DNA of 64,000 nt from Pieris napi (Eukaryota > Arthropoda > Insecta > Lepidoptera > Pieridae): the NCBI RefSeq assembly GCF_905475465.1, contig NC_062236.1, positions 134,001 through 198,000 on the forward strand. The letters are read 5' to 3'. This document shows positions 23,176 through 38,471 of this stretch, one piece after another. Both the position numbers and the translations under genes were made by a program. The notes under the pieces are model-generated. The model did no database searches. It was not told the DNA's origin and saw only the letters and a list, made by a program, of their open reading frames with translations. Positions within the stretch are counted from its first letter, which is position 1, and every line of letters starts with the position of its first letter.

Positions 23176-26100
23176 TAAATAATTATAAATTTATAATAAT
23201 ACATAACTTTAATCCGGTAAAAAGTTTTTTCTTTAAATGTGTAAAGGTTATGTTAATCAAAGACAATACTAGATTTATTATTTTTTATAGGTAACATGGA
23301 TTGTATGTCATTTTTATTAAGCAAATTGTTATTTTGAAAATCGTAAAATTTTTAAATGTGTATTTTTAAGAATATAAAATTATATACCATCAAGTTTTGT
23401 AAATAAGAGGTGGTGTGTATGTGTGGGTAAAATGTAACTAATAAATTAAATTTAGTTTTAATTGTTAAAATAAAAAGATATATCGTACCTATTTGTTATT
23501 ATAAAATTAAATTTCGCATTTAGACAATGGACCCGCACTCTCGCCAATCCATACAACCTGAACAAATCTCGTGTTAGTTGGGGCATAATGAGGACGTGGA
23601 AGGCTTGCAATAACATTTAGGGCACATTGTAAAAACAAGGGCCACCCGCGCATCGCCACACTGACACGTGTGCAAAGGCAAAGCCTTTTACCGCTGATCT
23701 ACCAACATATAAAGTATATATAGAATTGTTTTTGTATGTACAAAAACAAAAGAGTATATATAAATACTTCTTATCTAAGTATTGAATATATATTGAATAT
23801 TTTTCTTTACTTTTCTTAATATAATTAATAGAATTTTTTATATTGTCTTTATTGTTTAGTTGATTGCGAGTAAACGTAGTTCTCTCACGATTATTAAAAT
23901 AACTTCAACCAGGTGCTTTAAACCGATAGTTTATGGCCTAATAAAGGTGTTTTTTTATTATTTTGTCATTGACTAAGAAATTACCTGCCTTGCGTCTGTC
24001 CATGGATGACAGATGTTTCTTCGGCTATGATTTGTGAGAACAAAGCCCGTCTATGTTAATTTGGTTTAACTTTTCAATTCAGTAACTGCTTGTTCCTTTG
24101 CCTTATTAATAATAACGTTAAAGTTTCATTCTAAGTACCTGCATGTAAAACGAACTATTTCCTCGCGACACGGTGACCCGCATCGAAAGACTAAATTTTG
24201 TGTACAATGTAGATCGTGCGGGAACACCACAAAAAATTGATTGATTGGAGATATTATTCTATTGATGTGATCAATGTCAAGGTATACGGGTGTTTAGTGT
24301 CGGTATCCGAGCATATTGTACTTATTACAGACGTTAATATGAAAACTCAGAGAATATTATATGATCAGTATAAAACAGTTTTTATAAAAAAAAAATTACC
24401 TGCCCCTTAAAACTTTCATTTAAAATTTTGTTATCGTAGTAGCTAGGCGACATATAATAAAATCGAACAATGTAAATTAAATATTTGTTTACTTAACTCG
24501 TAATTCATGGAAGATGGAAACATTTCAAAAGTCAGCATTTTATTGAGGTTATAATTATAAAAGTCAGTAATTGACTGACACTTAAGTCTGCACAAAACAA
24601 AGATATACAAGTTGGTCTTCTTTTCCTAAGATCCCAATTAGGTATCTCTGCTCCAAAGTTCATTCTAAACCTTATGAAAGCCTGAAAGACTAACGAACAA
24701 ACAGACTCGTGAGGTCTGAGTTATAATATTACGATTCTAGGGATCCTGCCCTAAGCACATATGTGCGTCAGTTCCTCTAAAAATAATGGATTAAGTTAAT
24801 ACGGTAATAAAGTAAAATTTTAATAAATGTACATATAAAATTTACACAGAACTGAGTTTGTCCATAATGTCAGTTACGGCTTTTCGTAGTAGATAAATGT
24901 TGTCGAACACGAGTGCGTCAGAATGTGAATAAAATTATTATTTTCATTATGTATATTGTTAAAGTGAGATAGTGACGACACGCGGCCCGTTATCGCAGGA
25001 AATGTAAGTTTAATGCATCGTTTATCTGTCGCTGACGATTACTAACAGTGAAAACAAAAAAAACCTAATCAGTTTTAGCCCTTTGGGTTATCGGCGACTG
25101 TCAGCAGATGACAAATATTATATGAGATACCGCTTTCCTCATGTATATGCAGTCACCTATGCTTTCAAACCATTGATGTATTTTTGAGGCGAGACATATG
25201 CCCAATAATCTCATTATGCACGAGCAAAAAGTTGCCAAAGACAATTAAGAAACCCGTGACTTCCTGCCCGAGTGGCCACATGTCTTACCTATCGATGCCT
25301 ATTGTTCTTTGTTATCTACAAACAAGGGACTTAGTATCTATGACAAGTGCACAAAGAGGTTTGCATTGACACGTCGGCAGTAGACCATCTGGCACCAGGC
25401 TGGCCGCCGTCCCAGCGCCGGGGGACAAACTCGACCCTATGTCCCACGCACTAAGGTCCAGGTGACAACAATTAACATTTATTCTCAGGTCTACTACGGT
25501 ATGGCCGACACATGGCAATCGAACAAAGACACTTGTACCGATGAGATTTGAATGAGCTTAATTGAAATTTGTTTGAGTTTTACTTTGAAATTGTTTAATT
25601 ATTTGTGACAATCACCTTTGCACTATTGTTGGAAAAACAACACTATTATTATGTAATGTTTTAGAGGTCTATTGTATCATTAGGTTTTTACATTAGCCTT
25701 CGTAATCTCAAACTTGTAATACACGTGGGTGTCAATATAACAGCGTGTCTGTGACGGTTGAATGGCTGCCAATCTGCGCGTCGGCTAATGGCTTCCTAAT
25801 CAATGTTCACCATTACCTATTCGAATTACGCGAAATTCCATGTCACACAATATAGCCATTTAAACTGATAAAATTAGCATACAATTTATAAAATGTCAAA
25901 ATGTCGTATAAATATCAGACGGTATGTTATCACGTGTATGTTGCGGCACTCGCTCACTTACTGACTTCGGGGTTACTGCGCTGTGGCTTGCGGTCGCGTT
26001 TATTTTCAACTGATTGTTATATTTTAACTAATTTGCTATTTTATTAAACAATATTTTGGTAAAGAAAAACAACATGTTTTTAGCAGAATTCTCTGGCTTA

Positions 26101-29100
26101 TGAAATCACCCTCTGTGTAGAACTCTCGAGCATAATGTATCGTTGAGTAATCGCTAAATCAGTTTTATATTTTCGCTACAACTCTGGGGCTTTTGGACAG
26201 ACCTCTCCTCTCACCTGACCGTGAGTCTGGCAAAATGCCAAGTAAACCTGCACACTAACCTACATTTTGTTTTAGCGTTTCTTCCGATATACAAGTACAA
26301 GATAATTATGATTAAAATAACGAAGTAAAGGATTATTTATACCGGGTTAAATGGCTAATTGTAAAAAAGGATATTTTGTTTGAAAACAAAATAAGGCGAG
26401 CTAAGCTGTAGCCCACATCGGTTAGAGTAATTGCGTTAGCAGTTTGTTTATTTTAAATGTAGTGCGGACGAGAGAATACTCTCAATTCAGTTGCGAGTGG
26501 AGCCAAATTGTACACGCATTCGTTTCACTAAGCCGGAACTGAGAGAAGAATTGCGCACAGATTGAGTTTGTGCTGCTTACGCGTAGCAGTAGTTACCTTT
26601 CTTCAGAATAGGGCTGCGACAAATTCAAAGTAGACACGTTACACAGACACTCTGCTTCTCATCATAATAAAATCCTGCTTGATGTTCTTATTGTTAAGAC
26701 TTAAGTTCGTTATACATTCTCTAATAATCTTAAACAACATCTTCGCAACGTCTTACGCTGATACAGAAAATATTCTTATTGTACATCAATAGCTTAATTA
26801 TAAAATGTAAGATATCAAAAGAAAGGGACTGTCTTCCCACGACACTTGGAATCCTAGTGTTAGGAGCTAGTGCACTTTATTTTTACCTAAATATACTTTT
26901 TTTTGTGTATAATTATTGTTTTTTCTTTCTTTCTTTATTTCTTTTGTTATATGTAACAACAATTAATTATGTGGAGCGGTGGCGGAGCGTCGGCGACTGG
27001 CAAATGTCGCGAGTGTCGGCAGAACGGAAGTGCGCACTGTGAAGGTTCGCGCCGACGAGTTGTTTTTTAAATTTCAATGCGAACCGGAAACGAGGTCGCG
27101 CCAACAACCTTCATAAAGCTATGTCTTGCGAAAACTTGAATGGGCTGTGAACGAAATTACAATTTAATATGCAACTGTCGCCATAATAAAGATATTTTTT
27201 GTATACGTTTTAAAATAATTTTAAATTTATTATAGCTTTTGTTTCGATACAGTTGAGGTTTCGTTATTGTATCTGAATTCGAATTAATATCGTATTTTAA
27301 ATTCACAAAAACATTTTTGATACTGATGATAATACCAACAGTAAAATGACAAATAACTTGTCACACTGTTTTGCGTTTGACTCAATTATACTTTCCTGTT
27401 TTGCCCAAACTATTGTGATGTCATCGGTTGAAATAATTTAGCAGGTAACAAATAACAAAGAGCAATTAATCAGATAGATTTCCGAGAATGCTGGAAGTAG
27501 GGCCACGTGGAGCGCTCCTTCACCCCTGGCCCACGATAACACTCATTGACGTCACGGCGACAACGCATTACTTAAGCTCGACACACGTGAGCTGTTTTCA
27601 TCTTTGCATCATCTCTGAATACTCAATACCAAAATATGACGCTTATTAGTCGTGCTATATGAAATAAAAACTAGAAAGACGTTAAGGGAAAGCTCAATAC
27701 TGGAACTGTTGCTTAACTGAAAAGAAGTCTTAAAATGTTGTAGAATGATGCAATATGAGGAAAACCGCAGGCGGCTAACGCTCGTGTAGAACACGGGATA
27801 GAACCGATCAGAGCGAAGTAATTCGATAGCGACTCTAGTCGCACCTTCGTGTGGCCCCGGCCTCATTGCGCTCCTAACTACGCAATCATTATTTATTACA
27901 CTCCAATAATAATCAGTTAATAACACTGCCATTTTACAAGATTGCTCACGTTTACGTCACGTATTGTTAAGCCCTCAAAATCTGACACATTTTTGTACTC
28001 ATTGGCAATACTATATATTGCTCAGACATAACACAGGTGGCAACTTAATCTTTTTTTATGAACTTTGCAATTTGAATGTAACCCACGTTGGTGTCGTGTG
28101 GGCGGTCGCGTTTTAGTTGTACCTAATCAGAGTTTTAATATCAGATCTGTATTTACAAATAATTTGTGACGTGGTATTATAATATATAAGAGAAGGATGC
28201 AATAATGCGCATTTGGCTGAGCCGTAAAATCCCATGTGATAAAATGTTCTTAACTGAGTATTTAAAGCACCGTAATACAAATACAAGAACATTTATATTT
28301 TTTCAGTAGAATAATACTAATAAACAATAGGCAAGGTTCATAAAAGGGACAAAATGCCTTATGACTAAATATCCGTAATAACCACTAGGAATTCCACCTT
28401 TTCAACTTTAATGAAAATATTAAATGTTTATATTTCCTCGAGTAGATAAGATATAATAATATTCACCTCGAGGTCTTTAAATACGTTTTATCAGATACAC
28501 ACACATACACAAGAGCACGTCATATTAAAACAGAGTCAATAAAACTGTGATTGTTGATATTTGTTCTTTTAAATGAATGTGACATGTTTCTTGTGTGTAT
28601 TATTCGATTGAAGCGTTAAACGACCTGTTTATGTATGAATTTATGAGTCATATTTAATGAACATTTTGAATTAAAAATCCCAAGAAATCAGGAAAACCTT
28701 ACGAGGTTAAACAACAATGTGACCACTACATAAACATACCTTCAAATGTACAAACAGGCATTAAACCTAAATATGGTACCCTTGTTAGATAAATTACATA
28801 TTTCTTTGTACCACTTTTCTTAGCCTGTGCTTAGTACACAGAAAGGATTCAAAATCTAAAACAAATGTTTCTGATACTGCTATTTGTAGTTGGTGTATTC
28901 CTCCGATCGTTGTTATTCAAATATATTAAATGTTGCATTTTGGATGCCATGTAGCAATTAGGCTCACGTAGCTTCGATCACGATTGATCACATCGCTGCT
29001 CTTTGATGTTTATATGTTGTGTTAAACAAGAGATTCACACTACACGGTTTATTTGTTGAGTTATTTAGGTTCAAAGTAGACATTTAATATAATGAAATTT

Positions 29101-29189
29101 TAAGCTGCAGTATAATTATTTAAACTAAAAAAAAATATATATTATTATTAAATAGTGATGATTTTTTTCATATCATAGAGAGGCAAATT

Positions 29190-29280
29190 AACCTAGGGGA
29201 AGCCCAAAAAGGGCAGTCTACCGAGCTCATGGAACCCATTTTAGTGGGTGCGTTGCTGGCCTTTGCGGGAGGAGTATACT
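29190..29280 (-). repeat. Diverged LINE 3' tail fragment
   Basis: Contains 'gtgggtgcgttgctggcctt', resembling the reverse complement of the ggccggcaacgcac tail seen at 45764-45850, with more substitutions than the other copies. Confidence 0.4.
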
Positions 29281-32200
29281 CTTTATAAAGATAAATATAT
29301 TCAGACAGCTTTATATTTTAATTATGAGCCGTTGATAGCACTTTTTCATTATTACATATACCTAAAGAAGACATAAGATTATCAAAATGGTTTAATTGAA
29401 ATTCGAAAAAGGCGTCGCGTAGTGTGATAACGCATCAGAAGTGGCGTATTCTTCCAATCTGCGTAATGTCTGGTGATTCGCGTTCCACTTATTATCCTAC
29501 AACAGCATTTGCATAAGAATAACAAGGAGCATTATTGACGTCGCTCCCCTCCCCGCACTTTTGCCTTTGAAGCGCGCAATCGAGTAGAGACAAAGATTTA
29601 TTTGTAATGTTTACTAGTTATAATATGTCTACCTTGCCTAGATCACGTCTCATTAGGTTTCTTATTAAGTTGTCACCATAAAATATCTCCTATAACAATA
29701 ATATTTGAGGAATTTCGATGTTCTTCAATGTGCGTAAATTAAGTTTCGCATAAAATGTCTATAGTAACGGGAAAGTTATTATTGAGTTAATTTTGAAAAT
29801 ATCTCATGATTAAATGAATATAGATGAACAATTTGTGTAATGGGAAGTTGGAGGGTCAGCTACGAGTTATCTAAGTGGAAAGTTAGCGAAGTTAAGCACC
29901 TTTCATCGGCCGCTCTAACGCAATTAACAACCTTCGTAGCACGTGCCGTAGCCACGTAGTTCCGCTACGTCTCGCTACAGATGCTACGTTGTACTCATTT
30001 GTGTCTTAGCCGGTTCCGAGACTTTGTTAAATATTTTCAATGAGGAAGTCACGCAAGGTCGAAGTTCTATCTCAATCGGCCGTAAAACTAACCAAAATTA
30101 ACCTTAAATAATCGTCGGTCAGTGTTTGGTTCTCACGATTAAAATTCCTGAATAGCGGCCGTTTTCCGTTTTTCGGGGTTCGTGAGCGGCGCACAAAGGC
30201 CGTGATTTAGGTGCAGGACTTACTTAATTCAATCATGATAACTGCGGTCCCGGCCTGCAAGAAATAAATTGACCAATGACCGCCCCAGCGGAGGCGCAGG
30301 GTTGTCAGTCACTTGGCTTTATTAGTATATTATGCGTTATCTACATTTTTAGTTTATTTCTTATAACTTTCGTTTGTTAAATACTATACATGTTTTGTTG
30401 AGCAGTGTAAGAGACTGGTGGCTAGGCACGTGAATCTCAACTCAAACCAAACATATTTAACAAAAATCGAATACGAGTTTTATCATGATTAGTATCTTAT
30501 AAACAAAGCTGTCTGTCAAATTTTATACGGGTAATACTAGATTTTAAGAAATATTATATTTATAAATATTTGTGTGTGTAGCTAAGCACATAAAGTAGTA
30601 AAATGTAACGTAGAACTGCACGAATTAAATAACTTGTCCGACGGTGGCAGCCCTAAGGTAAAAGAAAGGGCTGTATCCGTAGTACCTGGCCCGTCGTCCT
30701 GCGACCTTGCAGTAGTAGATAACAATTGAGATTCGCCCGCCGCAAATTCAATATCCCGAGGTGTCGCTGTTACGAGCAGCCTCCCCTCCCCCTCCCAGCC
30801 ACCCGGGAGGTAAACTCTCGCACCTTGCGTTTAGTGTCCATTCTACCCTACACCGGGCAGAGGATATAACCACTTAACGGCAAGACCTATGTTCAATTTA
30901 ATTTGTGTACCTCCCGTCGCCTTTAAATTATAATTGAATCTAATAGTTTGTATAGTAATAAATATTTTCGGTAGGATACTGTTCAGTCACAAGTAGTGCA
31001 TATATTCTAAGTAAAAGATGTAGACATAATACGTATAATATCGTCCAAAAGTAAAACAAATTTGGTCCTCTCTAATTGCCGTTTACAAAATTCAACGCCA
31101 CAAGGTTATATTTCATCGTGTCCAAATTTAAATGTAAATGCGAAAACTTCCCGACTTTTGATCACTACACACCGCAGCATAACTCTGAGAGTTTTGTGGA
31201 CATTTAAATATAAATCAACATTCAGAATATACGATCGAAATCATACAATAGGTGGCCGGGTCAAGACGGCCGATCGCCGGTCAACGGTAGGGCAGGCGAG
31301 GAAGGGTTATAAACAAGAGGCGGCCGGGCCAATTAATAAGGCCTGAAGTAGTGCAATTAATTCAGTGCCTTCGTAGATTTTAATAGTTCACATAAATCAG
31401 CGCTAGCCGGTGGGTTAATCGCCGTTTAATATGCCGGTCCGTATCAGACCCGCCGGATCTGCGCGTCTATATCTCGGCGATAGAGCACGATACGTGATGC
31501 GGAAGCTTCTGTTTGGAGGGATTTTTCTTAAACATTTCTTTTTGTGTGATTTTTATGTTATCCGTAATTTGGGAAGCTTTATTATTTATTTTTGTTAGGC
31601 TTTTAGTGGCTATAAACATAACTTATGACAAACAGTGCGTAGTACTCTAATTGGTTTATTAAGTTCATAAATAGCAATATCTAAGTTTTCGGTTTTTTAC
31701 TGTCAAATTTAATATATTACCTTAAAAACGATACATTTCGAAACTTATTCCTTCAGATCCCAATAGTAGTTTAATGTTCCGCGATTTAACGGGTTGGCGG
31801 GTGGACTGCGTGAGCAGCCTTGGCTAAAGTTGTCCCACACCTGCGCTCAGTGGTTTGCCTGAATTTATCTTATCCATACCCTTTCACCATGATTTATACT
31901 TCCATAACTAATAGTGAACATGTGTTAACATTCTTAATTTTAAAGACGAAATAATAAATGTACTTCACTATCTATCTATCGAGTGAAATTGTAATTATAC
32001 AGACTTCCTTGTTTTTTACTATCTGCTAACCTATACCTATACTTCGTTGAAAAGGTAGAATCAGCGAATGTGTTTCGTTGTTGGTGCTAAAGTTCACCGT
32101 CGATCGAGACGGCCCTCGAGGACATATCTTGCGTTTTATGAAGGTCCTTTTATAGTTTCGTTGTTCGCTACTCGTGCGGGCGCTGAGGTAGGCTGTGAGA

Positions 32201-32734
32201 TAAGTTTTATTCTCACCCGTGTAATAAGAGGTTTAGATAAGATTAGGTACCATTTTTCTAAATATATGGTGAATAGTAAATAAAACTTTTCAAGTAACAT
32301 ATATTAGTATATATAAAGGAAAAAGTCGACTTATAGCCCTACTCAGTCATTATGTAGAATCTAACTCTATTATAAAGCTATTAATAAAGATTTAGACATG
32401 GTACAAATACAATAGGAAATAATTTAACTAAAGCTTGGAATTTCGAAAGCGTGGTGTACAGTTCTGTAGATAAATAATGAATGTTACTCTACCATTAGGG
32501 TAAATTCATCCTCTTCAGGTTTGTGAATGGTAAAGTAACGTACCTATATGTCTATTAAGGACAGATAACTAAACTTAATAAAACGTCTTTATACACTTGT
32601 AATCTTTAGTAATCAAACAAAGATTAATTCTGTTACAATCAAAGTGAAACTAGTTGTTAAATTGTGACAATATGTAAAACAACCGTATCCCTGCTGTAAT
32701 GTTTATAATACATAAGCAAGGCTAATCTATTTAT

Positions 32735-33122
32735 TTGTATAATAGACTAGCTGGCCTGGCGAACATCGTACCGCCAATAGTCGATTCTTTATTTTCTTAA
32801 TACTTATTCTGCTATTCGGGACACCGGTCTAGCTAGTAAGATAAAAAAAGTTGATAAGACAACAAATACACTATGTCAAAAAATAAAAATGTACCTTCCC
32901 GGAACCCCTCCACTAACACTTGAACTTTATACTATGGTATTAAAGTTCAAATTGACTTTTAAGTATTATTACAAATATTTTGTATTTTGTAATTTTTTCT
33001 TTGTCAGAACCATCCTCGTACTTCAAGGTATATTATAAAAAAAGAATCAGACAAATCGGTCAAGCCGTTTTCATGTTATGTCGTGACAACGGAAAACGGG
33101 TTTCATTTTTATATATATAGAT
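32735..33122 (+). repeat. Lepidopteran interspersed repeat (possibly RTE-type LINE end)
   Basis: Begins 'ctagctggcctggcgaacat', includes 'atattataaaaaaag' and 'aaatcggtcaagccgtttt', and ends in 'tatatatatagat'. This start-to-end pattern is typical of an abundant lepidopteran repeat whose head also appears at 38-60. No coding capacity is seen. Confidence 0.55.
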
Positions 33123-35649
33123 AAGAGGGTAAAGGTCTTAAATGTCTTTAATGTACATACATCACAAGATAATGCAAGTAAATATCTTACTACTAAAGCT
33201 AAAACATATTATTATAAATTGTTAAAGTTAAACATGTCGTTAATAACTCGTCGTTTTATGAATGATATTGCACTCTTCGATACGCAGCAAATTATATTTT
33301 AGTTTGTTGTTCACATCTTAAGCAATTCTGTAAGCAAATATTGAAGATAATTTAATTTTTATCTATATACACAACTATAAAGTAGTGAAAATTTGAAAAT
33401 ATGTTTCGTTATTAATGCCAATTGTTATTGTATATTAAGCTAAAGAAGATCAGTTTTATATACCAAATGATAACTTATTGTCAGGTAATATCTAAAATAC
33501 TAAAATATTTTGTGTATGAAAGCAATAATTATACTTGTCCCAAAAGTGTAATAAGATTACATTGAAGAGGTTCAGCTAGCGTCGTATCAGAGCAGTTGAT
33601 ACGTTACGTAGCCGGGAGGCGTCTGCGAGTGACGCCCGCGGCCTCGCTTGTCTCAACGGCTCGTATCCTTTTACGACTCATACCTGATATCGATGGTATT
33701 TACTGAAATTGAAGATCACAATCTTTTGTGATGAGATTGACGTTTCTACTTGACTCTACTATTGGAAATTTCATTTAAAATGAATTTTTAGACGAATTTT
33801 GTTTGTAATGTAGAAAATCCTAGGCTTATTTGTTAAACTAAATTAAATATATGAATGAGTTCATTAGCACCGCACCACCTATAAAAAATGTAATATTTAT
33901 GGATGTATTAGCAGTAAAAAGAAGCGTTTGAGAGCGGCCGAGTCCAACAAAATATTCATATCCAAACGCAAACTTTCCGTCCGTCTCTGAAAATACTCGA
34001 AGCGACCATAATTACATTCAAAGAGACACGAGTTTGCAAATTAAATATTATTTTTTCCGCAGAAACTTGTGTTTAAAGCTAGCTATAGACCCTTTAATAT
34101 TCTCGCTGCACAATTAACGCTCCAACTATTTCATAACTCCGTCTTTGAGCGAGCAATTTTAAAAAACAACGTCAATACAAAGACGGCTGTAATTAGATTA
34201 GCTCGGATCAGGCCCGGCTTCGACCACCCGCCCTACGCCCCAGTCCCAACTTGAAAAAGTGAACCGATCATTACGTGAAATATTATTAAAGCTGTATTAT
34301 GAATTTGTATAAAATTTATTACATAGAGGTCTGATTTGTCGTCTCCAGAGTGGCGATCGCCCGCGGCTCTACCCAGCCAGCGTTATGCTCCGAGCCGCTC
34401 TTTACGCGGGAAGTGCCATAAAAATAGAGAGGATCTGAAGATTGAACTGATAACGAGGCCGAAAATGGCTTAACCAATGTGAATTGGAGATGACACTGGT
34501 GGTCGTATAAACTCTGTATTTCAAAATCGACGAGTTTAAATATTTTTATATGTAATTAGAAAATAACAATTATTCCTTGCAAAAAGTTTTAATGTGCAAG
34601 ACTAAACGTGTGTGAGACCAATAATATAAATATTGACATTGGAACTACCGCGGTAGTCCAACAAGATCCGACGCGAACTTGAGCTAAGACGAAGCAATTA
34701 CTCTCCGAACTCAAATCATTACTCCACACTAATTAATTCCTCCGGCTTTTAATGTTCAAAAATCGTGGCCTCTAATTAGGTTTTAATTCGTTTTATTGGG
34801 CCCAGTAATGATATAACGGCGGGTGGCCTGACGCAGACCTGTTTTATTGCTGAAACTCTCCCTCTTAGCTGTATGCCCGTGCTACTGTGCCATGGAGGTT
34901 CTGGAACCTTCAATAATATTATGAGAACGAAATAATCGAAGATGAAGGTACTTAATCCATTATTCACCAAAATATAATTGTACTATCCGCCCACTGGCAT
35001 TTACTACCCATCCTGCAATAAGCTTCTTTCGTTTTATATTTAATTAATTTTTATGGTGTTATTATATTCTAAATGTATAGAAAGTTGTATGTTAAATGTC
35101 GATAATATTATGCTCTTTTAATAAATTTCTTACCACGTTTTCCTGAATAGAATGCTTCATAACGTAATTTCTTCTGATCGGTCTTAAAAGGCCGCACTTT
35201 TTGCTAGTGATTGGTAATCGTTGGCGTCATTAGGCGAAGCTTTGTTTTTTATAGCTTTGAGTAATGACGCGAAAGTTCTCGCAGCTAACGGCACCCATTG
35301 AAAGGGCAGGTGATATTTTTCATCGCAAATCTTAAGGAATTCGGGGTACTTGGGAAACTAAGCCATATTCTAGTGAAAACAAAGCGCGCATAAGCGATCC
35401 ACAAGTCAAACACTTAATTCATTAATAAACGAAAACAACTTCCCTCCATTATCGTCTTTCATAAACACCTTAATTCTCATTAAGGGCCGGTCATTTGGAT
35501 CCAAACAACGTTAACGTTAAGGATCACTATACATGTACGACTTTTTAACATTTAAGAATCGTAGAGCCGTTTTGTACCTTGTAGATCATGTTATTTCGGT
35601 ATATTTTTGGCTCCGATGATTATTTTTACAAACGTAACACTGCCATTGT

Positions 35650-35945
35650 GGAGCAGTGTTGGCCTAGTGGCTTCAGCGTGCGACTCTCGACCTGAGGTCG
35701 TAGGTTCGATCCCCGGCTGTGCACCAATGGACTTTCTTTCTATGTGCGCATTTAACATTTGCTCAAACGGTGAAGGAAAACAACGTGAGGAAACCGATAT
35801 GTCTTACACCCAAAAAGTCGACGGCGTGTGTCAGGCACTGGAGGCTGATCACCTACTTGCCTATTAGATTTAAAAATGATCATGAAACAGATTCAGAAAT
35901 CTGAGGCCAAGACCTATAGAGGTTGCAGCGCCACTGATTTATTAT
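35650..35945 (+). mobile_element. tRNA-derived SINE, copy 1
   Basis: The head is tRNA-like, with an A-box type 'tggcctagtggcttcagcg' and a B-box 'ggttcgatcccc', then 'gtgcaccaatggacttt'. A body with 'cggtgaaggaaaaca' and 'ggaggctgatcacctacttg' follows, and it ends near 'gcagcgccactgattt' before an AT-rich tail. A second copy lies at 62003-62248. SINEs of this kind are non-autonomous and copied by a partner LINE. Confidence 0.8.
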
Positions 35946-36385
35946 TTAATTTTTTTAAACTTCATTCAACTGAAATAATTCAGTTGGTTAAATCGCAAAG
36001 AGTTATTCAGCTTAAGTGTGTAATTATTCCAAGTTACGGATTCGATGAAATGTCTCACGATTTTTGATAATTAACCCGACGCAATCGGGAACCCTTTGGG
36101 GGACACAATTTATTTCGGTTATTAAAAAGTTTACATTTCCCGTAATTAAGAGAAATTGGTTTTCTTCGATATTAGCAGATATTTAAAAAGTTGACATTGC
36201 AATGTTTAATAAATTCAAGAATGGTGTTTTGTGTGGTTATGCTAAAATCTTCTATAAACATTGTAGACATTATTTTTTCACAAATCAGAACATTTTTTTT
36301 CCAATGTATTAATGAGTAGAATCCTAACCGGACAATGTCTTTTTTTCTAAAGTGAGCCTCATCAAGACAAGACTTGGGGATTAAA

Positions 36386-36535
36386 AAGAGTGGCGGAGAG
36401 TTTATTGCCAGTTCTTCTCTTCCGCTCTTAATTTGAGAACTAGCAGTAAATGTAAAGTTAGAAGCATTTCATATATTTTTTTTTGACGTTCATAAGTGTA
36501 CATTGTGTTACCTATATTAAAATGATTTTGACTGT
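36386..36535 (+). repeat. Lepidopteran LINE 3' UTR fragment
   Basis: Reads 'gagtggcggagagtttattg', 'ccagttcttctcttccgctc', 'gagaactagcagtaaatgt' and 'gacgttcataagtgtacatt'. This is a familiar lepidopteran non-LTR tail. A diverged minus-strand piece is at 42008-42068. Confidence 0.65.
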
Positions 36536-36841
36536 TGACATAGTATCGTGATGTATAAATCTATGACCGTCCAACTCAGAGATTGATTTCTCTTCAGTTG
36601 TTCCTGACCTCCGATGGTGGGGTTAACTCCCACCTCCCTGGTGCCTCGCATACGTTTGATCGCGTCATTTGAAGACATAACTCGCTAATTGCCCGTTGCC
36701 GTGAAGCAGGTTGATCATCGTCGATCTTAGAACTTGCCGGACTTCAGGGACTTCCTATCCTTTCATTATATATAGTAATAATAATTTAAAATGACTTAAC
36801 TTTTCTTCAAAGAAAATGCAATAAAATATATTTATGCCGTT

Positions 36842-36871
36842 AGAAAGATACACAGCGGCGTGTATCTTTCT
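36842..36871. repeat. Perfect 12-bp inverted repeat, 6-base loop
   Basis: Arms 36842-36853 (agaaagatacac) and 36860-36871 are exact reverse complements around the loop agcggc. Confidence 0.85.
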
Positions 36872-38471
36872 CTTCAGGTTGGTGGGCAAGAATAAAAGTC
36901 GGGAAAGTTGCGCCATTGTTGCAGGAACAAAGAAAAGGAAAGCCGAGAAAACTCAAGACACGTTTTAAATACAGTATTTATCTTAAAGCATTGTCCGTAT
37001 TACCTCCATCACGCAGTCTCTTTGATGTTTCTTGAGATGCTGCCAGTAAGACGTTATTATTAATTCAAATACTCTTTTTCCACTACAGCTTTACAAAATA
37101 CAGTTAGTACCTACTTTAATAAGAAAATGTTTGATTACAATAGTAGTTAGTTATTATTGGGCCCAAAACCATTAATCTGTCATTTTAAAGTAGGATAATA
37201 AATCGCTTTTTTTTAATTTAGCTTCGCTCCCAATTCGTTTTACTAATTTGTTAATATAATCAAATAATCCAATTTTGTTTACGGATTTATTGAATTTTAA
37301 ATGGAGCACTAACCCTTTGCGAAATCTCTTCTAATTATTCCGGTATTTAATTAAATTGTTCAATTCTTTCTTTCATTCTCCAAAATAGAAGTTCTTACGA
37401 ATAATATCTAAACGTAAAAAATACACTTAATACGAATTGCTAACATGTTCCATCCGTTTATTGAAGTCGGTTAATAATAATTAATTTCGCTATGAGTTTT
37501 TAACACATTTTTGCTTTTTATGTTGAATATAATTTAATTTTATTACAAAATTATATTTTCACTTTTTCGTTCAACATTATGTTGATTAATCTTTTTTTAA
37601 AGAAAACAGTCGTTGGAAAAAGCGGAGGTCGCACCTCAAGCTGAATTCAATATCGTTTGGCGAGCATCTGGCGGACTCGGCCACCTCAACCCTTCCAAAA
37701 ATTATATAACAATAAAAGACTAATTACTCGAGAAATTCCGCCAATAAAGCCAAGGCGGCGCTCGAAAAATAATAAAATTAATTTAATAAAAACAACTCCG
37801 CGAGCTTTTAAACTCCCTCCGGGGGATGCATTTGATTGTAAGACGATGGATGTTTGAGATCGAACCGTGAGCCCTAACAAGGGAACTTTTCCAATTTTCA
37901 CACAATAGAGGTGCCGCCGCTATGAGCTTATTTATTTTAAAGCACTAAAATAGTTAAGCTGGACTTTGATATTTCGGCTACATTTAATTAGTATTCAATT
38001 GCACATTAACTAATTCTTACTATCTTTATTTCTTATATTAAGCAATATTTGTATTGTAATTTGTAGTAATTAGTCGTCATTTGTTTTTGTTTGTCTTTTC
38101 GTGTGAATATGCCTTCCGTTATGATTCAGCTAATTTTGATTTTGACATCCAATTTATCACTTGTCGACATTTTAGAAGAAGACTGCCAACTTGTGGCAAT
38201 ATTAGATTAATGTCTCATTATTTGTTAAGCAGCTTAGCTGTGTATATTCTGCTACCTCGTTATGTATATAACACGTAGGTAATTACTACTTTAAAAACAT
38301 TTAAAATATGTTGAAAGGAATCAGAAGAGTAGTATTAAGTACATACAACATCTTTGGTTAGCTAATATTTAAATCAAGTATAAAATATATCTACCGATAT
38401 TCATCAAGTTTAAAAGATGTATTTTTAAGACGTCAATGTATATAATATTATCTGTATTGTGTGGGCGTGGC

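Larger units (their letters stand above)
22151..32734. other. Gene-free region upstream of zfh1, part 1
   Basis: No supported protein gene. Contents noted: a CTCF-like word at 22729-22744, a 16-bp hairpin at 22912-22951, a repeat piece near 23120-23175, an NFI-like palindrome at 26227-26241, a GC island at 26960-27120, a block with TGACGTCA and two ACGTG words at 27480-27600, a LINE tail at 29190-29280, and GC-raised blocks near 30630-30870 and 31240-31510. These blocks are candidate cis-regulatory modules only. Confidence 0.45.

Noticed and set aside
24216..24410. 64-residue frame at 24.2 kb
   Set aside because: No recognisable family and AT-rich surroundings; could be an old transposon, but unsupported.
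29885..29905. 'gcgaagttaagcacc', resembling the 5S rRNA internal region
   Set aside because: Only about 12 bases agree and no flanking 5S sequence follows.
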